This document shows, one piece after another, positions 32,497 to 44,400 of a stretch of DNA of 64,000 bases. Positions within the stretch are counted from its first letter, which is position 1. Every line of letters starts with the position of its first letter. The stretch is from Phyto melanocephala. Lineage: Eukaryota; Arthropoda; Insecta; Diptera; Rhinophoridae. The notes beneath the pieces were generated by a model. It was not told where the DNA came from and did no database searches. It saw nothing but the letters and a program-made list of their open reading frames with translations. Location of the stretch: the NCBI GenBank assembly GCA_941918925.1, contig OW799234.1:76714543-76778542 (forward strand). Reading direction: 5' to 3'. Made by a program: the position numbers and the translations under genes.

Positions 32497-35400
32497 ATGA
32501 ATTGCCTATTATTTTATACATTTTATGGATTATTATTGTTTTTACTATTTTATAAGCAACGTAAATGTTGGTACTTTATATGGCAACTTAATGGTTGGCA
32601 TGGCTTGATTCAACAACCCGTACTATGGTTATTGCTATTAATGTATATGGAACCAAAAAGTTAAGTTAAAAACAATTACATATCAGAGGCCGAATTACGG
32701 CATTCGAACGTGATCGAAATTTTAAAATTCTTATTAGAATCTCTATACCTAAAGCACAGCGAACTCGATCGTTCGAGTAAAATTTCGATCGATATCGAAT
32801 GCCGTAATTCGGCCCCAGGTTTCCAATCATATTCTCACATACATATACATACTACATACATACATACATATGTATGTATATCGTCTTAATGAATAGGAAT
32901 TTTTGTTACGAAGATTTTACGAACAAAATGTGCAGAAAATAAATTTTTGTGAAAAATTTTTTGTGATAATATTTTATCCATTTAGTTTTCAATAAAATAT
33001 TTTAATAAATTCTTTTTTTAAAGAAATATTTGTAATCTCAAAATTATAAAAAAAATTTCTGTTTGTGTTAAATCCGAAAAACTCAATGACATTTTACGCA
33101 GTACTGTCATGACTACTTGTAAAATTAATTGGGGGATTCACAGTAGTGTCATAAAGTCATTTGTCCTATAATAATAGCATGAAAAATTAAGACTATTGTG
33201 AACAACTGATGTAAAACAATTATAAAAATATATATTTTCTTTCATAATGCCAAAAACAAGTAAAAAAAACAAAATAATAGCCAGTTTGTGCGAAAAGTAC
33301 ATTTTAGATGTTGTAATGGCAAACTCAAGTAAATAAATTACAAATAAATTAAATTTTGTTTGATAAACAAAAACAGCAGAGTCCTTAGCCGATCTTATTT
33401 GATGCCACCAGTGATTTGTTATCAAAAATTAGCAACTGCGCTCAAATTTGGATGTCGGCCTGATAAAATTATACATTTAACGGCGACGGCTTTGAAAAAC
33501 TATTGCGGTTTGTCTTAGCGGTTTAGCACAGGTCTCTGATTATTAAATACGACAGCACAATAAACATAGCGTACAAAGTTCTATTATTATAAGACACGCT
33601 TTGTTTGAAAAGCAACAACAACATTTTTAAACCATTGTAAAATTTTAGGACAATAGGACATGATAGGACACCTTGTGAATCACCCAAATATGTATGTAAT
33701 TGTATTAACTGTATCTTTAAACATTCTTTAAAATTCTATGTAGTTGTAGCCATGGTGTAATTATACAAGGTGGCGGTGCCAGCCCAGCTGATTATTTTTT
33801 TGTGTTCTAGAGAATGTCAAACTACATATTTAAAAAATAATTTCAACTCCGGAAATTGTCAAACTCCATACATAAAAAAAGAGAGACAAAAATTTCTCTC
33901 CTTTACGCTATCACCTTATGTAGTTACACCATGGTTGTAGCCGTCTCAGTATATAATTCAAATTGAAAAAAATATATAACTAAAAACAAAACGCCTCCTT
34001 TTGTTTATTTTTATTTTTCAATTAACTCCTTATTTGGATGTAACAACATTTGAAAACCTGATTTTAAACGTCACAGGCATTATGAGCAGTATTCAACGTT
34101 GCAATAAATATTTTCAATTCCCTTTGGCCATCATTGTTTTCAACCGAGTTTTATTGTATGTTGATGATCCCGACACCATGGAAAGTATCCTCACTGCACC
34201 AGAGTGTTTAAATAAGACTATTTTGCAAAATGGTTTTTATGCCAACAAAGGTTTATTACATGCTAAGGGTTAGTATAATAAAATTTTGGTAACGGAATAT
34301 GGATAAATTTTAAGCTATTTATGTACATATGTACATACATGTTCACACTTGGTAAATATATGCCCAAATAAACGAAACGATTATAAATAAATATAGTCAA
34401 AACTTAAGTCAAATAATTTTAATATTTGCTTTAATTAATATTTAAATATTTATGAGAGCAAAAATAAATATATATTAGTGGCTAACTCTATTAAATATTT
34501 GCTTAATGTGAACTATACACAATAAATATATAAAGATATTAAAAAATCTACATTGAAAATATTTATGTACGTACCCTATACATATGAAATAGAGTAGTCG
34601 ACTACGAAAATAACGCACTTCAAGTAAACTCTTATCAACCAACTAAATATAAGCTAACTTTAAAGAAATCCAAAAGCTACCCAAATTTAATTTTTTTTGC
34701 TCTGAGTTTAAATGGCACTTTTGCTTGCTTGTTTTTATTATTTTGCTTTTGGCAGTTTTTTTTAACATCTTATTATTTGTACTGTTAACAAGTAAGAGCG
34801 CCATATTCGGCCGTGCCGAATCTTATATACCCTTCACAACGTGTAGTCATGCAATAACAGTAGATTGTGTCACCATTTACCCCATATGAAATACGTACAT
34901 ACATATAAAAACATACATATATAAAATTATCACATTGTAAAATTATAAATTCACGTATGTATGTTAAAAAAAAAAAAAAAAATAAAAAAAAATAAAAAAA
35001 AAATTTAAAAAATAAATTTAAAAAAAAAATTAAAAAAAAATTATTATATACATATATAATATATATAAAACAAAAAAAAAATAAAAAAAATTAAAAAAAA
35101 AAATTAAAAAAAAAATAATAATAAAAATATATATAATATATTAAATAAAAAATAAAAAAAAAATAAAAAAAAAAATTAAAAAAAAAAATTTTAAAAAAAT
35201 TAAAAAAAAAATTTTTTTGGCTCAGCTGGGATTCGATGCCACGTTTTCCCTAACCAGTATATACGTTTGTATGTATGTATGTTGTTGTTGTAATGTTGTT
35301 TTTGTGAAAAGAAAATCGAGGTGGTCGTGGGTTTTTGCTCATATCTCAGTTGTTTATGTACCAATGTTTCTGATTTTCAATACCGATCTACTCCCGAATA

Positions 35401-38400
35401 TTTCTGATATTTTAATACCTTACCCGGGTCCAAGCGATGTCGGGGAGCTTCAAAAAGTTGATTTCAACATACACACGGACAGACGGTCAGACGGTCAGAC
35501 GGACAGACTGACAGGGCTTAATCGACTCCCCTATTCATAAGCTTTCAGAAAATATATACTTTATGGGGTCGGAAATGAAAATTGTAGAAATTTCACACGG
35601 AATGACAAACCTATATATACCCTTTTTCACTGTGTGAAGGGTATAAAAAAGTGAAGTCAGTGAAAAATATATAACTAAAGATGCATATTGATAGTCACAA
35701 GTCGAAAGGCCCTAATTTACATATATATGTATATGTATGTATATACGAAATTGAGTTTTGCAGTGATTCCAATTTATTTCACACAAATTCACCTCGACAA
35801 AAAATTTACAGCAACAGTATCAAAAATAACAGTTTTACTAGCAATTTTACAAAACAGTTACAAAAAAAGTTAAAAAAAAAATTTATGTAAAGTTAAGCAT
35901 TAAACACATAGCAGGCTACACAGCAGGCTACACAGCTACACGACTACAACGGTAGTTGGCTGCAATCGTTGCCGTGTAGTCAGTTACTTATTTATATAGA
36001 AGACGACAGCAACAGCTGTTTATAAAATAAATGTACATTTGAGTGGTGCCACTTAAAGTATTTCACTTTCTTAAAAATAAAATCGCTTGTACGTATACCA
36101 ATTACATATTTAAAAACAAATAAATTTATAATAATAATTTTTAATATAAATAATTATTTAATCTATATATGACTTTTTTTCGTCTTTTTCTTATATTTTT
36201 AATATCATATAAATTTAACATTTTTTGTTATATTGACATCACTGAATCTGCTTACGCTGGGTCTCCACGTAGCAATTTTCATTGCTAAGCTTAACAAAAA
36301 CGTCGGCAGAACAACGGCACTTTATTGCTAAGGTATGATTATTTTCACTGGGTGGAGAACACGACACAAATAATTTATTTTTATAATTTAATATTTTTGT
36401 TTTAACTTTAATGAGTTTTTTTTTGGAATACCTCACTCTTAATTACTATAAGGTAAAATTATTTGAATTTTCCTTTGTTTCTGCAAAGAAAAACATAAAA
36501 TTTAAAGAAAATTAAACGATTTTGATAGCTAACTGCGGCAATAATTGCTCAAGCAATCAGTTGAGCAATGATTGCGCAATAAATTGCTACATATGGCAAT
36601 TTGCGGTCTACACCTTGCAATTTCTATGGACGCAATCAAATTTGACAATTGCGGTAATAAATATTGCTATGTGGAGACCCCGGGTTATTGCCGCTTACAA
36701 AAATAGAAATTAGACTAAGTGGGCGCCACCGCAAAAATGTAGCCGTGCAGTCGTGCTGCTGTGATGGCTTTAAAATAATCGTCCTCTATTAACGCGTGTA
36801 TTTTATTTTTGACATATTGTAGTCGGCAGCCTGCTTCCGTCTATGTGTTTATAGCATTAAAGGCCTTTCTATTTGTAACCATCGATATTTCTCAAATTAA
36901 ATTATTTAATAACATATATTAATTTATTACATATCTCTAAAATAAAATTAAAAAAAAAATTAAAGATATTTCAAAAAAAGTTTTAACAATGATTTTATAT
37001 AAAGTAAATTTATAGTTTACTTAACTACTATAAATAGTAAAAGGGTGACTTCGAACTAACCTTTTAGTAATTAGCTTAAGTTGGTTAAAAATTCACTGTG
37101 AAACTAAAATGAAATAGTCAGTTAGTAGCATTAAAAGTAATCCAGGCATAAACTACCACAAAAAAGTTGGCTTAAATGAATCTATGCACGCGTACAAGTT
37201 GTTTTGGTTTGAATCACTAAATACTGTTTTGTAAATACATATGTATGTATGTATTTATCTATTAAGGCTATAATACACGGCATGTTTTTAATAACTGACT
37301 TTAAAATTTGTGAGACATATGTATGTAAATCTACATGTCTGTCAAAATTGTACTTTTACAGGCAACCGTCGCCAACTGTTTTGCAGCAGAGATTTCTGCC
37401 AACGGCTAATGTCACATGTTTTCATAGAAGAAAATAGAGCGCGCTTTAATTGGAATTTTGTCAGATGTCTCAACACATGTTTTTTTTTACAGAAGTAATG
37501 TTTTAGCAGTGGAGAATTTGACAAGTCAGATGTAAAAAACATGCCGTGTATTAGCTCCTTTAATGAACTTATTTTTATTTTTTTTTTGCTTGTACAAATA
37601 TGTTTATTTATTATCTATATTCGAAAGACGAACATTGGAAAATACGCCGTAAACAACTAAATCCAGCTTTTAGCCATAATACTCTAGTTAGCTTTTTTGA
37701 AGTTTATAACCGTGTGTCTAATGAGTTGAAACTAAAAATTGCTGATAATTTGCTCGGACATAGCTGCAGTGTCAAATTCAAAAGTTTGGAAGACCTTATT
37801 ACTCGTGCTGTTTTAGAGGTATCATGTTGTAAGTATTTTTTTAATAAATATATTTAAAGAAAACTAACTTTAAATTTAAGCTTAAAGAGAAAAGAAATGC
37901 GAAAGTTATAGTCTGTTGAGTTCTAACATAATATACTACATACATGTTATATGTGCTTAATTACACTGTGCTAGTTGAAAAAACAGACAAGCCGGGCACC
38001 TAGCGTTTTAACATAATTCGGGTACGCTAAATCCAGTGGTGCTCTCGGTTTTTTAAGATTGGCTCTGGTTTTCGAGATATACCGTTATATCGAAAATGGA
38101 GGAGGTTGCACCACATATGTTCGCGTAACTCGAAAACGCTTTAGCTTATTCCAAAAACTTAAAAAACCGAAATTCCGCAATAAAATTTCCTTTAAGAAAA
38201 GTAAAACTTCTTTCTAATATCCGTAGTCGTTTTAGAAAAATAATTTTTTTTTTTGAAAAAAAAATTAATTTTTTTATCAAAATTTCGAAATTTTTGTTCT
38301 TTAAAAATTCATAAAAAATTAAAAAATGCAGCTAGGCTTCTAATTTTTTGCAAACATATAAAAAACAAAGCTGCTAACAAAACAAGCCATAAATGATTAA

Positions 38401-41400
38401 AATCTGTTAGCAACTTTTGATTTTATTCACAAAAGTCGACAAATTTTAATTAATTTAATAATTTCATAAAACGCAATATTTGTATGGGAGCCCCCCTAAG
38501 GGATGGTGATAAAGGGAAAGTATAATTTAAGAAAATGTTAAGAACAAACAACAATGAAGGTCGGTCATACATTTTATCCCCCTAGGAGTGAATCCTAGGC
38601 CTTAGAAACAAATGTTGGGAATGAAAAATAAAGTTGCGCAGGTGCAAAATAAGCTATTTGTGATTAAAGTCTGTCTACAACTTTTGATTTTTTCAGAAAA
38701 GATGAAATTTTTGAATTTTTTATATAACCAAACTAAAAATTTTTTGTTGTTAAGTAGTTTTTATTTAGAAATTTATTCTTCTTCCTCCTGCAGATTCCAA
38801 CAAATATCCCCTAATAGCGAATCAAGTTGTTTGCCGCTATACCAGTGTTCGAGCCTGGCTGTTACTTGGTGAAATCTCTCGCCATGTTCATCAGACTCGG
38901 CTGGTGATTGTTCATTAAATTTTTCGGCATTGCAATGCAAAAAATGTATTTTCAATGACATTCTAACGTTTAAGTTTTTAAATGCGGTTAGCATATTTTT
39001 GATTAAAATTCGCCAGTTTTCAGACCGATGATTTCCTAATACATTTTCTATTACTGATTTCAGACAATTCCAGGCCAATAGCTCGATATCATTCAATGCA
39101 ACCTCAAATTGATGGTCCTTCATAAGACGGCGAATGTCCGGTCCATTAAGAATTCCTGTAAAATAGAAACATTATGAAATGAAATATAAATCTAATTTAA
39201 TAAAGTAGTTAAAGTTCATACCTTCTTTTACTTTCATGCCGCTTAATCGTGGAAAAATTCGGTGCAATTCGGTAAAAGCAACACCATCTGGGCTCAATGC
39301 TTTTATAAAATTTTTTACAATACCCAGTTTGATGTGGAGTGGAGGAAGCAAAATCTTTTCCATCGACACAAGTGGTAATTCAATAACATTGTTTCTATGC
39401 AATCTGCTTTCCTCACGTAAAGCCCAATCCCGTGTATTGTACTGGTCGCCATCGAAACGCGTATTCCATAAGCACATGAAGCACATATTTTTAGTATAGC
39501 CCAATTGCATGCCTCTTAAAAGAGCTACCATTTTTAAATCTGCGCATATTTTCCACTTGTGGTCTTCATATTTAATTAACTGTATTATTTTTTTCATTGA
39601 TGCGTATGTCTCTTTAGTATTTGTGCTAAGTGCTATCGGAATAGGACTTTTTAAATTAGTGACATGTAGCAAAACTGCTTTTAAGCTACTTTTGGAAGAA
39701 TCAATGAATAAGCGCCAATCTCCAGGATTATATTCATTTTGCATTGTTAAAACCAATCCGCGGATGTCAGTACAATACGCAATAGAATTATTCTCAATAG
39801 ATTTAAAAAAAGTCGTAAATCGTCTATGGCGATTGATAGCCCCGTATGTTTGTACACCTGGTGCTAAAATATTAGCTCGTTTTAACTCTTTTGCCAAGAG
39901 AATGCTCTGTCTTTGAGATAATTTTAGACGACGTACCATTATATCCAGACGATCTTGCGTGATTTCATTGTGACTGCATGGAACCGTGATGCATGACGGT
40001 TGATACATTGAAGTAGCTGGGCTATCCGCTTCAACAGAATGAATTATTGAGGGAATATGTTCTGTTGGTATATGGCTACCCGGAACAGGAATTTCATCAG
40101 AATGTGGCAGCGGAAATCGAGCATATGCTGTTTCAGTATAAGACATATAAGTCATTTTTCTTTTGTTTATACCCGCTGTATAATTTATGCACGCATAACA
40201 CTCATCTTCAACATGAACTATGGGATCTCTCCAAATCATTGGAACACCAAATGGCATGGCATCTCCATTTTTTCCCCGCTTATTTAAATGGTAAATGCAG
40301 TGTGTACACACTATTGATGGTGTCCAACTCTTACCATATATAACCCTTAAAGAAAAATATGATTCATACAAGGTACTTGTTTCAGTAGTGATTTTACGGC
40401 GACTTGGTATATTTTTATATTTCCCACACACATAACAAAAGTAATTAAACTTTTTACACGGCCCCATCTTAAATATTTCAATATATGAGGAACTCTTATT
40501 TATACTGTAATTGTTTTAATCAAAGTACTAGTCGCATGTTTTGTAAAAAAAAAAGCCAGGACGAATAATATTTCTACCGTTTCCAGGTGTAGATTTTATT
40601 GCCAATAACTTGAAATCACAGGTAATTCAAAAATACTATGTTTTAATTTTTAATTCCAAGAACCATGCCAAATACCGTTGCACAATGCAAAATGAATGTA
40701 ATCCTGGAGATTGGCGCTTATTCATTGATTCTTCCAAAAGTAGCTTAAAAGCAGTTTTGCTACATGTCACTAATTTAAAATTTTTTTATACGCGTAGAAC
40801 CCTAGCCTTAAATTTTGCACCTGCAGCGCCTGAGATACCCTTAAACGGGCCAAATGTATGACCAGCGTAACTTTATTTTTCATTCCCAACATTTGTTTCT
40901 AAGGCCTAGGATTCACTCCTAGGGGGATAAAATGTATGACCGACCTTCATTGTTTTTTGTTCTTAACATTTTCTTAAATTATACTTTCCCTTTATCACCA
41001 TCCCTTAGGGGGGCTCCCATACAAATATTGCGTTTTATGAAATTATTAAATTAATTAAAATTTGTCGACTTTTGTGAATAAAATCAAAAGTTGCTAACAG
41101 ATTTTAACCATTTATGGCTTGTTTTGTTAGCAGCTTTGTTTTTTATATGTTTGCAAAAAATTAGAAGCCTAGCTGCATTTTTTAATTTTTTATGAATTTT
41201 TAAAGAACAAAAATTTCGAAATTTTGATAAAAAAAATTAATTTTTTTTTCAAAAAAAAAATTATTTTTCTAAAACGACTACGGATATTAGAAAAAAGTTT
41301 TACTTTTCTTAAAGGAAATTTTATTGTGGAATTTCGGTTTCTTAAGTTTTTGGAATAAGCTAAAGCGTTTTTGAGTTACGCGAACATATGTGGTGCAACC

Positions 41401-44400
41401 TCCTCCATTTTCGAAATAACAGTATATCTCGAAAACCAGAGCCAATCTTAAAAAACCGAGGGCACCACTGGATTTAGCGTACCCGAATTATGTTAAAACG
41501 CTAGGTGCCCAGCTTGTCACGAAAAAAAAGTGTCAATTTCATGCACAGTGTTATTATTGCCTGCATTTTCGATAGTATTATAAGGTTGACTTTATTTAAG
41601 TGCTAGGACGAATTATTGTCCTATCGAAAAATGCAGACAATTTTGTGTTTTTTTTATGAAATATATTTGCAGTAAATTTCATCAAATTTAGTTTTAATTA
41701 TTTTATGAGTTTATGTTCATTTTTTCTAATTTGAGTTATTGATACCATGTTGGTAGGTATTGAAATGCCGGGCATACGAGACACTTACAGTTCATGGTTC
41801 ATAGTGTTCCCTTTGATAAAAGAAAGACAGAAAGAATTAGGAAGAAAAGCAAGTTTTAAAAATATACTAATTAAGGAGAGAAATAATGTAGAAGAACTAA
41901 GGCTTAATTGTCTAACTGCTAACAATTCGATACCTAAGAAGAATATCATTATTCTCTACTTTGCATTCCGTTAAATTGCTTACCGAACCACTTAACTCTT
42001 CATACTCACAAATCGAGCCGTAATCCGAAGTGTCGTGTTTTTATCTACTGGTCCTAGCCCTTAGTAGAAAATACCCATAATAACCCCAATAATAGCTCCA
42101 AGACTTATCATATTAATCTCCAAAAGTAACGTAGAGTCCGCCAAGTTTACCTTTGGACATAAAGTCTTTGACATTCTGTAGTTCCTTCTGTTCCTTAATA
42201 CCAAATAAACCCGTCTGATATTCGCGACCTTATTCGCTCAAAATAGTGACCCATCTGATGGTGGGTATCGAAAATTCGGCACAGAATATAGTGCTCTTAC
42301 TTGTTGTTTAAACTAAAATACATGAGCCACGTACATACCAAAGCATAATAATACAGATAACCTCATCGCAACAGCTGATTCTAAATCAAAAGGTATACTC
42401 TAAGGTGAATTAAGGACGAAAATATTCTGTAAAGTATAAAAAAGTAAATTTTTTGTAATTTGAAATTTTATATAAATCGAAAATTTTTTATAGATTTTAT
42501 CGAGTTCAAGAAAATTATTATGATCTTTTTTTGAAATCGAACTTTTTTCAAAAAACTTAATTTAATTTAAAAGAAATAACAACATATACATTAGACTGGC
42601 CATAGCGTTATATAGAAAAAATTATTTTTATGAATTTTTAAAGAACAAAAATTTCGAAATTTTGATAAAAAAAATTAATTTTTTTTTCAAAAAAAAAATT
42701 ATTTTTCTAAAACGACTACGGATATTAGAAAAAAGTTTTACTTTTCTTAAAGGAAATTTTATTGTGGAATTTCGGTTTCTTAAGTTTTTGGAATAAGCTA
42801 AAGCGTTTTTGAGTTACGCGAACATATGTGGTGCAACCTCCTCCATTTTCGAAATAACAGTATATCTCGAAAACCAGAGCCAATCTTAAAAAACCGAGGG
42901 CACCACTGGATTTAGCGTACCCGAATTATGTTAAAACGCTAGGTGCCCAGCTTGTCACGAAAAAAAAGTGTCAATTTCATGCACAGTGTTATTATTGCCT
43001 GCATTTTCGATAGTATTATAAGGTTGACTTTATTTAAGTGCTAGGACGAATTATTGTCCTATCGAAAAATGCAGACAATTTTGTGTTTTTTTTATGAAAT
43101 ATATTTGCAGTAAATTTCATCAAATTTAGTTTTAATTATTTTATGAGTTTATGTTCATTTTTTCTAATTTGAGTTATTGATACCATGTTGGTAGGTATTG
43201 AAATGCCGGGCATACGAGACACTTACAGTTCATGGTTCATAGTGTTCCCTTTGATAAAAGAAAGACAGAAAGAATTAGGAAGAAAAGCAAATTTTAAAAA
43301 TATACTAATTAAGGAGAGAAATAATGTAGAAGAACTAAGGCTTAATTGTCTAACTGCTAACAATTCGATACCTAAGAAGAATATCATTATTCTCTACTTT
43401 GCATTCCGTTAAATTGCTTACCGAACCACTTAACTCTTCATACTCACAAATCGAGCCGTAATCCGAAGTGTCGTGTTTTTATCTACTGGTCCTAGCCCTT
43501 AGTAGAAAATACCCATAATAACCCCAATAATAGCTCCAAGACTTATCATATTAATCTCCAAAAGTAACGTCCGCCAAGTTTACCTTTGGACATAAAGTCT
43601 TTGACATTCTGTAGTTCCTTCTGTTCCTTAATACCAAATAAACCCGTCTGATATTCGCGACCTTATTCGCTCAAAATAGTGACCCATCTGATGGTGGGTA
43701 TCGAAAATTCGGCACAGAATATAGTGCTCTTACTTGTTGTTTAAACTAAAATACATGAGCCACGTACATACCAAAGCATAATAATACAGATAACCTCATC
43801 GCAACAGCTGATTCTAAATCAAAAGGTATACTCTAAGGTGAATTAAGGACGAAAATATTCTGTAAAGTATAAAAAAGTAAATTTTTTGTAATTTGAAATT
43901 TTATATAAATCGAAAATTTTTTATAGATTTTATCGAGTTCAAGAAAATTATTATGATCTTTTTTTGAAATCGAACTTTTTTCAAAAAACTTAATTTAATT
44001 TAAAAGAAATAACAACATATACATTAGACTGGCCATAGCGTTATATAGAAAAAATTAAAAATGTTAAATCCAAAAGTTTTCGCACTGAAAAATATGAGGT
44101 TGGAGATAACAATAATTATGCATATTTTTTTTTTTTTAATTCCGAGTACCTCCGGGTTGAGCCCAAACTTTTATTACATTACCCATTTGTCACTATTTTT
44201 GTTCCTGTTTGTATTTTTGGGCTCAACCCGGAGGTACTCGGAATTAAAAAAAAAAAAAATATGCATAATTATTGTTATCTCCAACCTCAAATTTTTCAGT
44301 GCGAAAACTTTTGGATTTAACATTTTTAAAATTTTCTATATAACGCTATGGCCAGTCTAATATACATACATACATATGTATATCAAATTTGCTATAGAGA

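Larger units (their letters stand above)
37986..41518 (-). mobile_element. 3.5-kb DNA transposon with ~650-bp inverted repeats
   Basis: The left arm 37986-38637 and right arm 40867-41518 are reverse complements with scattered differences, starting GACAAGCCGGGCACCTAGCG on the left. They enclose a two-exon gene on the minus strand (38773-40467). A ~110-bp inverted copy of part of that gene lies next to the right arm (~40660-40790). I could not define a target-site duplication. It sits in intron 3 of the P450 gene, in the opposite orientation. A strongly diverged relative of the arm lies at 47290-47710. Confidence 0.85.

Noticed and set aside
34001..34076. Open frame upstream of P450 exon 2 that looks like a longer exon (YLDVTTFENL...)
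   Set aside because: There is no AG acceptor between 33948 and 34030, and using it would add 17-18 residues not found in the family. The CACAG acceptor at 34076 keeps the phase of exon 1 and gives the normal spacing.
35217..35540. 107-codon ORF, also near 21329 and 45953
   Set aside because: It recurs only because it lies in the conserved part of HINE copies, in either orientation; no domain.
41747..41974. 75-codon ORF repeated at 43185-43412
   Set aside because: It is duplicated because the whole 1.44-kb region is duplicated. It has no motif or other coding signal.
44061..44360. 99-codon ORF
   Set aside because: It runs through both arms of a perfect foldback; the frame is a by-product of the palindrome.
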